A DNA stretch of 64,000 bases, from positions 62,001-126,000 of the forward strand of contig CAWEAT010000033.1 of assembly GCA_963806935.1 (NCBI GenBank). Direction: 5' to 3'. A program made the translations under genes and the position numbers. The stretch comes from Roseiarcus sp963806935. Its GTDB lineage: Bacteria; Pseudomonadota; Alphaproteobacteria; Rhizobiales; Beijerinckiaceae. Below the pieces are notes generated by a model. It did not search any database and had not been told where the DNA came from. It saw only the letters and a list, made by a program, of their open reading frames with translations. Shown piece after piece: positions 52,696 to 62,476 of this stretch; position 1 is the stretch's first letter, and each line of letters opens with the position of its first letter.

Positions 52696-55659
52696 CTACG
52701 CCAAGCATTCGTCGAGGAACGCCCTGAGCTGCGCCAGGTGCTTCGACATGAGCCCGGTCGCGGTCGAGGCCGATGCGGGACGTCCTGCATAGCGTGGGCG
52801 CTTCGACTTGCCGCCCATCTGCCCCAGCACCCATTCGAGATAGGTCTCGACGAAGCTCCAGGCGCCCATGTTCTTGGGCTCCTCCTGGCACCAGACGATC
52901 TCCGCCTGCTTGAAGCGCGACAGCTCCTTCAACAACGCCTTGGCCGGGAACGGATAAAGCTGCTCGATCCGCAACAGGTAGACGTCGTCGATCCCGCGCT
53001 TCTCGCGCTCGTCGTAAAGATCGTAATAGACCTTGCCCGAGCACAGCACGACGCGGCGGATCTTGTCGTCCTTGGCGAGCGTGATCTTCTCGCCTTTGTG
53101 CGTCTCCGCGTGATCCCACAACAAGCGGTGGAAGGACGTGCCAGGGCCGAAAGCCTCGAGATTCGAGACGGCGCGCTTGTTGCGCAGCATCGACTTCGGG
53201 GTCATCGCGATCAGCGGCTTGCGGAATTCGCGTTTGAGCTGCCGTCTGAGCGCATGAAAGAAGTTGGCCGGGGTCGTGCACACCACGACCTGCATGTTGT
53301 CCTCGGCGCAGAGCTGCAGATAACGCTCCAGACGCGCTGACGAATGTTCCGGCCCCTGGCCCTCGTAGCCATGCGGCAGCATGCACACCAGGCCGGACAT
53401 GCGCAGCCACTTGCGTTCGCCCGCCGAGATGAACTGGTCGAATACGACCTGCGCCCCGTTGGCGAAGTCGCCGAACTGCGCCTCCCACAGGACAAGCGCA
53501 TTCGGCTCGGCCAGCGAATAGCCGTATTCGAAGCCGAGCACCGCCTCTTCCGACAGCATCGAGTTGATGACTTCGTAGCGCGCCTGCCCGTCACGAATGT
53601 GATTCAGCGGGATGTAGCGAGCCTCCGTCTGCTGGTCGATCAGCACCGAATGGCGCTGCGAGAACGTGCCCCGTTCGCTGTCCTGGCCGGAAAGGCGAAC
53701 CGGAAAGCCGTCGTCCAGCAGGGAGCCGAAGGCGAGCGCTTCGGCGGTGGACCAGTCGATCCCGTCGCCGCTTTCGATCGCCGCGCGACGGTTGTCGAGA
53801 AAGCGGAGAATCGTCTTGTGGATGTTGAAGCCTTCCGGCGCTGCCGTGATCCGTTCGCCGATCAACCGCAGCCGATCCAGTTTGACCCCGGTCTGGCCGC
53901 GGCGGTCGTCGTCGGCGATGTCTTGCGCAGCCTTGACTCCCGACCATCGACCGTCGAGCCAGTCGGCCTTGTTGGCCGAATAGGACTGGCTGGTCTCGAA
54001 TTCCGTCTCGAGGCGCTGGCGCCAGTCGGCGCGCATCTTGTCTACCTCGCCCTCTGTGACGACGCCCTCGGCGATGAGCCTCTTGGCGTAGATCTGAAGC
54101 GTCGTCGGATGCGAGCGGATCAGCCGATACATGATCGGCTGGGTGAACGAGGGCTCGTCGCCTTCGTTGTGCCCGAACCGCCGGTAGCAGAACATGTCGA
54201 TGACGACCGGCTTGTGGAACTTCTGCCGGTATTCGGTCGCGACCTTGGCGCAGAATACGACCGCCTCCGGGTCATCGCCGTTGACATGAAATATCGGCGC
54301 TTCGACCAGCTTGGCGACGTCGGAGGGATAGGGCGAGGAGCGCGAATAGCGCGGATAGGTGGTGAATCCAATCTGGTTGTTGACGATGAAATGCAGCGAG
54401 CCGCCGGTCCTGTGCCCGCGCAGGCCCGAAAGGCCAAAGCATTCGGCAACCACGCCTTGTCCGGCGAAAGCGGCGTCGCCGTGGATCAGGAGCGCCAGCG
54501 CCTTCGAGCGCTCGATGACGTCATTGAGTTGGTCCTGCTTGGCGCGAACCTTGCCGAGCACGACCGGATCGACAATCTCGAGATGCGATGGGTTCGCGGT
54601 CAGCGACAGGTGAACGCTGTTGCCGTCGAACTCACGGTCCGAAGACGCGCCGAGGTGATATTTGACGTCTCCGGAGCCGTCGACCTCGTCCGGCGACGCC
54701 GAGCCGCCTTTGAACTCGTGGAAGATGACGCGATGCGGCTTGTGCATCACCTGGCTCAGCACGTTCAGCCGGCCGCGATGGGCCATGCCGAGGGCGATGT
54801 CGCGCAAGCCCAATTGGCCGCCGCGCTTGATGATCTGCTCGAGAGCCGGGACCATCGCCTCCGCGCCATCGAGGCCGAAGCGCTTGGCGCCGGGAAACTT
54901 GACGTCGAAGAAGTTCTCGAAGCCCTCGGATTCGATCAGCTTGCCGAGGATGGCGCGCTTGCCCTCCTTGGTGAACTGGATTTCCTTGTCAGGGCCCTCG
55001 ACCCGCTCCTGAATCCAGGCCTTCTCGGCCGGATCGGAGATATGAATGAATTCGAACCCGATCGTGCCGCAATAGGTGCGCCTGAGGATCGCGAGCATTT
55101 CGCGCAAGGTCGCGTATTCGAGCCCGAGCACGTGATCGATGAAGATCTGGCGGTCGTAGTCGGATTCCTGAAAGCCGTAGGTCGAGGGATGCAGCTCCTC
55201 GTGGTCTCTTTGCGGCTCGAGGCCGAGCGGGTCGAGATTGGCGTAGAGATGGCCGCGCATGCGGTAGGCGCGGATCATCATCAGCGCACGCACCGAGTCG
55301 CGGGTCGCCCTGCGGATCTCATCCTCGGTCGGGGCGGCCTTCGGCCCGGCTTCCGCCGCCTTGGCCCTGAGCTTCTCGGCTACCGTCCTTTCCGTCGCCG
55401 GCCAGTCGCCGTCGAGCGCGTTGATGAGATCGCTTTTCGGGGTCGCCGGCCAATTGGGCTTGCGCCACGACGCGCCGCGCGCGGTCTTCGCCACGCTTGC
55501 CGGATCGTCGCCGAGGGCCGCGAAGAAGTCGCGCCAACCCGGTTCAACCGAAAGCGGGTCCTGCTCGTATTTCGCCTGCAAGGCTTCGATATAGGCGCTG
55601 TTGGCGCCGTACAGAAACGACGTCTGCAGCAACGCCTGGTTGACGTCCTGGCGGGTCAT
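52696..55659 (-). CDS. sucA: 2-oxoglutarate dehydrogenase E1 component
   Basis: This 987-residue ThDP enzyme decarboxylates 2-oxoglutarate in the TCA cycle. Visible in order are the N-terminal E2-binding helix (SFLYGANSAYIEALQAKYEQ), LRRTYCGTIGFEFIHISDPA, ALGMAHRGRLNVLSQVMHKP, the ThDP motif GDAAFAGQGVVAECFGLSGL, VNNQIGFTTYPRYSRSSPY and RRFGHNEGDEPSFTQP. C-terminal VCMLPHGYEGQGPEHSSARL follows. Length and all motifs are intact. It starts 15 bp after the sucD stop. Confidence 0.97.
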   Translation of the reverse strand: MTRQDVNQALLQTSFLYGANSAYIEALQAKYEQDPLSVEPGWRDFFAALGDDPASVAKTARGASWRKPNWPATPKSDLINALDGDWPATERTVAEKLRAKAAEAGPKAAPTEDEIRRATRDSVRALMMIRAYRMRGHLYANLDPLGLEPQRDHEELHPSTYGFQESDYDRQIFIDHVLGLEYATLREMLAILRRTYCGTIGFEFIHISDPAEKAWIQERVEGPDKEIQFTKEGKRAILGKLIESEGFENFFDVKFPGAKRFGLDGAEAMVPALEQIIKRGGQLGLRDIALGMAHRGRLNVLSQVMHKPHRVIFHEFKGGSASPDEVDGSGDVKYHLGASSDREFDGNSVHLSLTANPSHLEIVDPVVLGKVRAKQDQLNDVIERSKALALLIHGDAAFAGQGVVAECFGLSGLRGHRTGGSLHFIVNNQIGFTTYPRYSRSSPYPSDVAKLVEAPIFHVNGDDPEAVVFCAKVATEYRQKFHKPVVIDMFCYRRFGHNEGDEPSFTQPIMYRLIRSHPTTLQIYAKRLIAEGVVTEGEVDKMRADWRQRLETEFETSQSYSANKADWLDGRWSGVKAAQDIADDDRRGQTGVKLDRLRLIGERITAAPEGFNIHKTILRFLDNRRAAIESGDGIDWSTAEALAFGSLLDDGFPVRLSGQDSERGTFSQRHSVLIDQQTEARYIPLNHIRDGQARYEVINSMLSEEAVLGFEYGYSLAEPNALVLWEAQFGDFANGAQVVFDQFISAGERKWLRMSGLVCMLPHGYEGQGPEHSSARLERYLQLCAEDNMQVVVCTTPANFFHALRRQLKREFRKPLIAMTPKSMLRNKRAVSNLEAFGPGTSFHRLLWDHAETHKGEKITLAKDDKIRRVVLCSGKVYYDLYDEREKRGIDDVYLLRIEQLYPFPAKALLKELSRFKQAEIVWCQEEPKNMGAWSFVETYLEWVLGQMGGKSKRPRYAGRPASASTATGLMSKHLAQLRAFLDECLA

Positions 55660-55674
55660 GCGACGCGGACTCCT

Positions 55675-56561
55675 TTACTTGCCGTTCAACAGGTCGACCA
55701 ATGTCTTGCCGAGCCGCGCGGGCGAGGGCGACACGCGGATGCCCGCCGCCTCCATCGCCGCGATCTTGTCCTCGGCGCCCCCTTGCCGCCGGCGATGATC
55801 GCGCCGGCATGCCCCATGCGCCGCCCGGAGGGCGCCGTGCGGCCGGCGATGAAGCCGACGATCGGCTTCGCCCGGCCGTGCTTCGCCTCGCTTTTCAGGA
55901 ACTCGGCGGCGTCCTCCTCCGCCTGCCCGCCGATCTCCCCGATCATCACGATCGATTTTGTCTGCGGATCGCCTAGAAACATGGCGAGCGCGTCGACGAA
56001 TTCCAAGCCCTTGATCGGATCGCCGCCGATGCCGACCGCGGTCGTCTGCCCGAGACCCTCGCGCGTCGTCTGGAACACGGCCTCGTAGGTCAGGGTTCCC
56101 GACCGCGAAACAACCCCGACGCTCCCGCGAGAGAAGATGTTGCCCGGCATGATGCCGATCTTGCATTCGCCCGCCGTCATGACGCCGGGGCAGTTCGGGC
56201 CGACCAGAATCGACTTCGATCCCTGGAGCGCCCGTTTGACCCGCGCCATATCGAGGACCGGGATGCCCTCGGTGATGCACACGATGAGCGGCGTCTCGGC
56301 GTCGATCGCCTCGCAGATCGCATCCGCCGCGCCCGCGGGCGGCACGTAGATCACGCTGGCGTCGGCGCCGGTTTTCTCCCGCGCCTCGGCGACGGTGTCG
56401 AAAACCGGCAGTCCGAGATGGATCGAACCGCCCTTGCCCGGCGAGACGCCGCCCACGAGCTTGGTGCCGTAGGCCATCGCCTGCTCGGAATGGAACGTGC
56501 CGTTCTTGCCGGTGAAGCCCTGGGTGACGACTTTGGTTTCGGCGTTGACGAGGATGGACAT
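55675..56561 (-). CDS. sucD: Succinyl-CoA ligase alpha subunit, frameshifted near the 3' end
   Basis: The ADP- or GDP-forming enzyme couples succinyl-CoA to nucleotide triphosphate synthesis; the alpha subunit carries the phosphohistidine. Seen are VVTQGFTGKNGTFHSEQAMA, VSRSGTLTYEAVFQTTREGL and PIVGFIAGRTAPSGRRMGHA with the active His. The frame breaks at a run of five C at 55778-55782, where homologues need six. As sequenced, the last 30 or so residues are scrambled and the frame runs to 55686. Correcting the run gives GGAEDKIAAMEAAGIRVS and the normal end at 55675. Because sucD is normally essential, a homopolymer error is likely. Confidence 0.9.
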
Positions 56562-56616
56562 ATCGGAACTTTCGCCAAAATATGGGTTTGCAATTGCAAG
56601 CGGAAAGGACGTCCGT

Positions 56617-57816
56617 TCAGGCCGCCTTCCTCACCGCGTTCACGATCTTCTGCGCCGCGTCGTCAAGGTCGTCCGCCGGAATCACGTTGAGGCCGGAGTC
56701 GCGGATGATCTTCTTGCCGAGATCGACATTGGTGCCCTCGAGGCGCACCACGAGCGGGACCTTGAGGCCGACTTCCTTCACCGCGGCGATGACGCCTTCG
56801 GCGATGATGTCGCAACGCATGATGCCGCCAAAAATGTTGACGAGGATGCCCTTCACGTTCGGGTCGGCGGTGATGATCTTGAACGCCGCGGTGACCTTGT
56901 CCTTGGAAGCGCCGCCGCCCACGTCGAGGAAGTTCGCCGGGCTCTCGCCATAGAGCTTGATGATGTCCATCGTCGCCATCGCGAGCCCGGCGCCATTGAC
57001 CATGCAGCCGATCGAGCCTTCGAGCGCGACATAATTGAGATCGTGCTTCGAGGCTTCGATCTCCTTGGCGTCCTCCTCGCTCTCGTCGCGCAGAGCGGCG
57101 ATATCGGGATGCCGATAGAGCGCGTTATCGTCGAACGACACCTTGGCGTCGAGGACGCGCAGCTGGCCGTTCGACATCACAATCAGCGGATTGATCTCCA
57201 GCATCGACATGTCTTTGGCGAGAAATGCGGCGTAGAGTTTGGCAATGAGACTCTCCGTCTGCTTGGCGAGGTCGCCAGTGAGTCCAAGCGCGCGGGCGGC
57301 GGCGCGGCCATGATGGGGCATGATCCCGGTCGCCGGATCGACGGCGAAGCTCATGATCTTTTCCGGCGTCTTGTGCGCGACCTCTTCGATATTGACGCCG
57401 CCCTCGGTCGAGAGAACGAACGACACCCGGCTCTTCTGGCGATCGACCAGCGCCGACAGATAAAGCTCCTTGTCGATCGTCGCGCCGTCCTCGACGTAGA
57501 GGCGGTTGACCTGCTTGCCGTGGGGGCCGGTTTGGACAGTCACGAGCGTCGCGCCCAGCATCTGGCCCGCGAAGGTCTTGACCTCATCAATCGACTTGGC
57601 GAGCCGGACGCCGCCTTTGTCGCCCGCCGAGGGCTCCTTGAAGCGGCCCTTGCCGCGGCCGCCGGCGTGGATCTGGCTCTTGACCACCCAAAGCGGGCCG
57701 CCGAGCTTCCTCGCCCCCTCGACCGCTTCTTCAGCCGTGAGCGCGGGAAAGCCGGCGGCGAGCGGGACGCCGAAGGCTCTGAGCACCGCCTTGGCCTGGT
57801 ATTCATGGATGTTCAT
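56617..57816 (-). CDS. sucC: Succinyl-CoA ligase beta subunit
   Basis: This 399-residue ATP-grasp subunit binds the nucleotide and succinate. It begins MNIHEYQAKAVLRAFGVPLA, typical of SucC, with LWVVKSQIHAGGRGKGRFKE, the nucleotide-site region DMSMLEINPLIVMSNGQL, GCMVNGAGLAMATMDIIKLY and FLDVGGGASKDKVTAAFKII, and ends in the usual IVRLEGTN-like segment. It is intact and 55 bp upstream of sucD. Confidence 0.96.
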   Translation of the reverse strand: MNIHEYQAKAVLRAFGVPLAAGFPALTAEEAVEGARKLGGPLWVVKSQIHAGGRGKGRFKEPSAGDKGGVRLAKSIDEVKTFAGQMLGATLVTVQTGPHGKQVNRLYVEDGATIDKELYLSALVDRQKSRVSFVLSTEGGVNIEEVAHKTPEKIMSFAVDPATGIMPHHGRAAARALGLTGDLAKQTESLIAKLYAAFLAKDMSMLEINPLIVMSNGQLRVLDAKVSFDDNALYRHPDIAALRDESEEDAKEIEASKHDLNYVALEGSIGCMVNGAGLAMATMDIIKLYGESPANFLDVGGGASKDKVTAAFKIITADPNVKGILVNIFGGIMRCDIIAEGVIAAVKEVGLKVPLVVRLEGTNVDLGKKIIRDSGLNVIPADDLDDAAQKIVNAVRKAA

Positions 57817-57877
57817 TGCGGCGACGACCTCAAGACGAACAGAAACGCCCGCAGATCGCGGGCTGCGGAGACCAAGA

Positions 57878-58843
57878 TCAGCCTGCCAGCGCGGGATTGA
57901 TCGCCTTGCAGGCCTCCATCAGCGCATGGACCGCTGCGACCGACTTGGCGAACATCGCCTTCTCGGTCTCGTCGAACGCAATTTCGATAATGCGCTCGAC
58001 GCCGCCCGCGCCGATCACCACCGGAACCCCGATATAAGCGTCCTTGACGCCGTACTGGCCGGTCAAGTGCGCGGCGCAGGGCAGCACCCGGCGCTGGTCC
58101 TTGAGATAGGATTCGGCCATCGCGATCGCGGAGGCGGCCGGGGCGTAGAAGGCCGAGCCGGTCTTCAGCAGGTTGACGATCTCGCCCCCGCCCTTCCGGG
58201 TGCGCTCGACGATGGCGTCAATCTTGGCCTGGGTCGTCCACCCCATTTTAACGAGATCCGGCAGCGGAATGCCCGCCACCGTCGAATAGCGAACCGAAGG
58301 CGCCATATCGTCGCCATGGCCGCCGAGAACGAACGCGGTCACGTCCTCGACCGACACATTGAACTCTTCGGCCAGGAAATAGCGAAAGCGGGCCGAATCG
58401 AGCACGCCCGCCATGCCGACGACCTTGTTTGGCGGCAGGCCGCAGGCCTTCTGCAGCGCCCACACCATGGCGTCGAGGGGGTTGGTGATGCAGATGACGA
58501 AGGCCTCCGGAGCGTGCGTCTTGATCCCGGCCGCGACCGCGTCCATCACCTTGAGATTGATGCCGAGCAGGTCGTCGCGGCTCATGCCGGGCTTTCTGGG
58601 GACGCCGGCGGTGACAATGATGACGTCAGCCCCGGCGATCGCGGCGTAATCGCTCGCGCCCATGAGGCGCGCGTTGACGCCCAGGACCGGGGTCGATTCC
58701 GCCAGATCCAGCGCCTTGCCCTGCGGCACGCCGTCGACGATGTCGAACAGAACGATGTCGCCGAGTTCCTTCATCGCCGCCAGATGCGCCAGCGTTCCGC
58801 CGATCTGGCCGGCGCCAATCAATGCAATCTTCTTGCGCGCCAT
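57878..58843 (-). CDS. mdh: Malate dehydrogenase
   Basis: This 321-residue NAD-dependent enzyme (lactate dehydrogenase-like type, common in alphaproteobacteria) oxidises malate to oxaloacetate. The NAD motif IALIGAGQIGGTLAHLAA is at the N-terminus. Substrate residues are in TAGVPRKPGMSRDDLLGIN, VICITNPLDAMVWALQK and the catalytic His in AFVLGGHGDDMAPSVRYSTV. It is the first gene of the mdh-sucCDAB-lpdA operon. The 250-bp region upstream should hold the main promoter. Length is normal. Confidence 0.96.
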   Translation of the reverse strand: MARKKIALIGAGQIGGTLAHLAAMKELGDIVLFDIVDGVPQGKALDLAESTPVLGVNARLMGASDYAAIAGADVIIVTAGVPRKPGMSRDDLLGINLKVMDAVAAGIKTHAPEAFVICITNPLDAMVWALQKACGLPPNKVVGMAGVLDSARFRYFLAEEFNVSVEDVTAFVLGGHGDDMAPSVRYSTVAGIPLPDLVKMGWTTQAKIDAIVERTRKGGGEIVNLLKTGSAFYAPAASAIAMAESYLKDQRRVLPCAAHLTGQYGVKDAYIGVPVVIGAGGVERIIEIAFDETEKAMFAKSVAAVHALMEACKAINPALAG

Positions 58844-59096
58844 GGAGTTTATTCCGCAGTTCGAGACCGCCGCCGCTCGTCTTTGAGCGGCCTGATGAGC
58901 TTCGCTGGTGCTATCGACCTATCGCCGCACGCGATCAAGCCAAACTTTTGGCGAAAGCCTCGAGAATCCCGCCCGTGGGACGGTTACCGGGTCCAAGGCT
59001 TCGTCATCACAACAACTTAAATGGACCTTGGCCGCCCGGCCATGCCCTGCCGAACCCGGAAATTGCCTGTTCCGTGACATCTGGTCGCAACTCGAA
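58844..59096. other. Intergenic region upstream of the mdh operon
   Basis: This 253-bp gap between arginase and mdh probably contains the TCA-operon promoter. I see no RNA gene. A segment around 58998-59030 (CATCACAACAACTTAAATGG) is less GC-rich and could be the core promoter, but no clear -35/-10 pair was identified. Confidence 0.3.
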
Positions 59097-60102
59097 CTAT
59101 TCCACGACGCCCTGGTCCGTGCGGCGCGCGGCTGAGTAGACCTGCCGACCGAACAGGCTCGCGGTCAGGTCGACGAGGAGGAGCGCGCTTTTGCCCCGCT
59201 CATCGAGGAAGGGATTGAGTTCGACAAGATCGAGCGACGGATTAAGGCCGGATTCGTACAGGAGCTCCATCACCAGATGCGCCTCGCGGTAAGTCGCCCC
59301 GCCGGGGACGGCGGTGCCGACGCCGGGCGCGATCGTCGGATCGAGAAAGTCCACGTCCAAACTGACATGCAACAGGCCATCGCGGGCGCGAACGCGTTCG
59401 ATGATGCGGCGGATCGAGACGGCGAAGCCATGCTCGTCCAGCATCCGCATGTCGACGACGTCGACCCCGCGATCCCGCAACAGCCCCCGCTCGCCTGAAT
59501 CGATCGACCGGATGCCGAAAAGATGCAGCCGGCTGGGCTCGATGAAACCGTGCGGCTCGTCGCCGAGCACCCCCTCGAGGCCCGGCTCGCGACACAGCAT
59601 GGCGAGCGACATGCCGTGCATGTTGCCGGAGGGCGAGGTGAGCGGCGTGTTGAAGTCCGAATGGGCGTCGAGCCAAAGCACGAACAGCTCGCGCCCCGCC
59701 TCCGCCGCATGCCGCGCCACGCCGCCGATCGAACCCATCGCCAGGCTGTGATCGCCGCCGAGCACGATTGGAGTCCGCCCAGCGCGCGCCGCAGCGTAGG
59801 TCTCCCGCGCCAGCAGTCGCGCCCAGGCCGACACATGGGCGAACCGGTGCGCCCTGCCTTCAGGGGCAGCCGCATGGACGAGCACACGGGGAAGCACGAG
59901 ATCGCCCCGATCCTCGACATCGAGGTCCGAGATCGCGGAGCGATTTGACGATCCCCGCCGTTCGCAGCATCGCGGGTCCCATCGCGGAGCCCGCAACGCC
60001 GGCGCCCGCTTCGACCGGCGCGCCGAGAATGGCGATCGGCTTTCGGGGCGGCCGCCGCCCCTCGCCTTCGGGAACGTCTTCGCCGCTGTCTTTTCCGTTC
60101 AA
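59097..60102 (-). pseudogene. rocF: Arginase-type ureohydrolase, frameshifted near the 5' end
   Basis: This binuclear Mn enzyme hydrolyses arginine to ornithine and urea. Metal ligands are visible in IVLGGDHSLAMGSIGG, LWLDAHSDFNTPLTSPSG and VSLDVDFLDPTIAPGVG, and NPSLDLVELNPFLDERGKS is typical of arginase. The N-terminus (PIAILGAPVEAGAGVAGSAM) is in another frame. An extra base at about 59926 separates them; removing it gives SLRDLGLDVEDRG. I chose TTG 60102 because AAGGAGGGGG lies just upstream. Repaired length is about 335 residues. Agmatinase is a less likely reading. Confidence 0.82.
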
Positions 60103-60132
60103 GATCCCCCTCCTTGAACCGCCGTCCCCCAT

Positions 60133-60377
60133 TCTAGTCGATTTTGCGGTTTCGGCAGACCCAAAGCCTTGACAATCGAGCCCCGTCTGTCCAAGGGATG
60201 CCGGCCATGACGCCCGCGCTCCGCATTATCCGGATTTGCATCATTAGCCGCTAGCATCAAGCTGGCTGGTTCGCGTCTCCTTATTCTCAAAAGCCATCGA
60301 GAAGCGATCATCCGGCCAATCCCGGCGACGCGCGTTCGCGCCGTCGGATCCAAGAGACGACGCTTAAAGAGCTCCCA
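60133..60377. other. Intergenic region between divergent rocF and cysS
   Basis: This 245-bp divergent gap should contain promoters for both genes. I see no repeat, RNA gene or clear operator. Confidence 0.3.
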
Positions 60378-61968
60378 ATGACGCCGACCAGTCAACCAAG
60401 CAGTCCGAGAGCGGCCGGAAAGCCGCAGCGAGAGGACAAGACGCTTCGTCTCTACAACACGCTCACCCGCCGGAAGGAGGATTTCGCGCCCATCGACCGC
60501 AATGCGGTGAGGCTCTACGTCTGCGGCCCGACGGTCTACGACTTCGCCCATATCGGCAACGCGAGGCCGGTCATCGTGTTCGACGTGCTGTTCCGTCTGC
60601 TCCGCCATCTTTATGGCGCGGAGCATGTCCGATACGTCCGCAACATCACCGACGTCGACGACAAGATCAACGCGCGCGCCGAGCGCGACTACCCCGATCT
60701 TCCCCTGAACGAGGCGATCGCCAAGGTGACCGAGGCCACCGAGCGCCAGTTCCATGACGACGTGGCGGCCCTCGGCTGCCTGCCGCCGACCGAAGAGCCG
60801 CGCGCGACCCAATATGTCGGAAAGATGCGCGACATGATCGAGCGACTCGTCGCTCGCGGCGTCGCCTATGTCGCCGAGGATCACGTGCTGTTCTCGCCCT
60901 CGGCGATGGACAGGTTGCCCGGCGCGCCGCGCTACGGCGCGCTCGCGCACCGCTCGCCCGACGAGATGCTGGCCGGCGCGCGCGTCGACGTCGCGCCCTA
61001 CAAGCGCGACCCGATGGACTTCGTGCTGTGGAAGCCCTCGAAGCCCAACGAGCCGGGTTGGCCGAGCCCGGCCGGCATCAATTCGCTCGGGCGCCCGGGC
61101 TGGCATATCGAATGCTCGGCGATGTCGATGGCGACCCTGCTCGAGCCGCTCGGCGGCGGCCTTAAATGCGACGACCCCGACCTCAATGTGTTCGACATTC
61201 ACGGTGGCGGGATCGATCTCGTCTTTCCCCACCACGAGAACGAGATCGCGCAGTCCTGCTGCGCCTTTGGCACTAGCCGCATGGCCAATATCTGGATGCA
61301 CAACGGCTTCTTGCAGGTCGAAAGCGAGAAGATGTCGAAGAGCCTCGGCAACTTCGTCACGATCCACGAGCTTCTGCACACGAGGAAGTTCGGAGGCCGC
61401 AAGTGGCCTGGCGAAGTGTTGCGGCTGGCGTATGCTTGCGCACGCACTACCGGCAGCCCATCGACTGGACAGTTAAGGCGCTGGAGCGAGGCATACGAAT
61501 TCCTCAATGAATGGTACGGCCTATCTTGGCAGCGGATGATCTCCTAACGGCGCAGTAGATCAGCCAACGTCCTCGATGCGCTGTCCGACGACCTAAACAC
61601 GCCCGCCGCGCTCGCTCGGTTGCACGAGCTTGCGAAGGCGGGAGACTTCGAGGCTCTCCGTGCCTCCCTCAGTTTTCTCGGTTTCAGTGGCAATCGGACG
61701 AAGCTCCGCTCGGCGGTACTGCTCATTTCGCCGAGCCAGCGGCTTACTGCGTCGTTCCCGGTTCCGTTATAGCGTCAGGGCTGACGGAACGATTGAGACC
61801 GACCCGTCAACCCAAGAATTGATTGACGATCGAATGGCGCGTCGCAAGGCCGCTAGCGCGGCAAAGAATTGGGCAGAAGCTGACCGGTTGCGCGATGAAC
61901 TCTCCGCCCTCGGCTTCGCAATCAAGGACAACAAGGACGGCACAACGACCTGGGAGCCGAAGCGATGA
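60378..61968 (+). pseudogene. cysS: Cysteinyl-tRNA synthetase, disrupted in the C-terminal third
   Basis: The first 350 codons encode a normal class I synthetase: the zinc ligands and HIGH-like motif in RLYVCGPTVYDFAHIGNARP, NITDVDDKINARAER, PGWHIECSAMSMATLLE, FPHHENEIAQSCCAFG and KMSKSLGNF (KMSKS loop). From about 61431 the gene is damaged. Apparent extra bases lie at 61431, 61436-61437 and 61487, and a stop TAA at 61545. A further frame change precedes TIETDPSTQELIDDRMARRK, which ends normally with TTTWEPKR. The pieces (RTHYRQPIDWTVKALE, VLDALSDDLNTPAALARLHE) are recognisable. CysS is essential, so either reads are poor here or another copy exists. Confidence 0.85.
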
Positions 61969-62465
61969 GCGCCGTCGCGCTACGCCCCTATCTCCCCGCC
62001 GACGCCAAGCGCTGCGCCGAGATTTTTCGCGCCAGCATCGAAGAGCTGGCGGCCGAGGATTACGACGCTGACCAGCGCGAGGCGTGGGCGTCGCGGGCCG
62101 ACGACGAAGAGGCTTTCGGCGCCCGGCTTTTGGGAGCGTTGACCCTGCTCGCCGTAATCGACCGTGAAGTCGTCGGCTTCGCCAGCCTCAAGGATGGCGA
62201 GGAGATCGACATGCTGTTCGTCGATCCCGAATTCGCCCGCCAGGGCGTGGGCCGGGTGCTGATCGAGGCGTTGACGAAACTTGCCCAGGCGCGCGGCGCG
62301 AAGCGCCTCACCACTGAAGCGAGCGATGTCGCTAAGCCTTTATTCGAGCGCCAGGGCTTCGCGGCCCAGAAGCGCAACCTCGTGCGCAAGGGCGACCAAT
62401 GGCTCGCCAACACCACCATGACCAAGACCCTCGGCGCTGAACCGGCGCCCCCGACCCGACATTGA
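61965..62465 (+). CDS. GNAT-family N-acetyltransferase
   Basis: This 166-residue enzyme moves an acetyl group from acetyl-CoA to an unknown amine. It has the GNAT fold with VALRPYLPADAKRCAEIFRA, an acceptor-site segment, MLFVDPEFARQGVGRVLIEA (the Q/RxxGxG/A CoA motif as RQGVGR) and AKPLFERQGFAAQKRNLVRK. Its ATG overlaps the cysS stop (ATGA), so it is translationally coupled to cysS. cimA follows after 11 bp. Confidence 0.88.
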   Translation: MSAVALRPYLPADAKRCAEIFRASIEELAAEDYDADQREAWASRADDEEAFGARLLGALTLLAVIDREVVGFASLKDGEEIDMLFVDPEFARQGVGRVLIEALTKLAQARGAKRLTTEASDVAKPLFERQGFAAQKRNLVRKGDQWLANTTMTKTLGAEPAPPTRH

Positions 62466-62476
62466 CGAAGAGCCCC

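Noticed and set aside
53344..56088. Plus-strand frame of 914 codons opposite sucA and sucD
   Set aside because: It is antisense to two intact TCA-cycle genes and shows no domain of its own.
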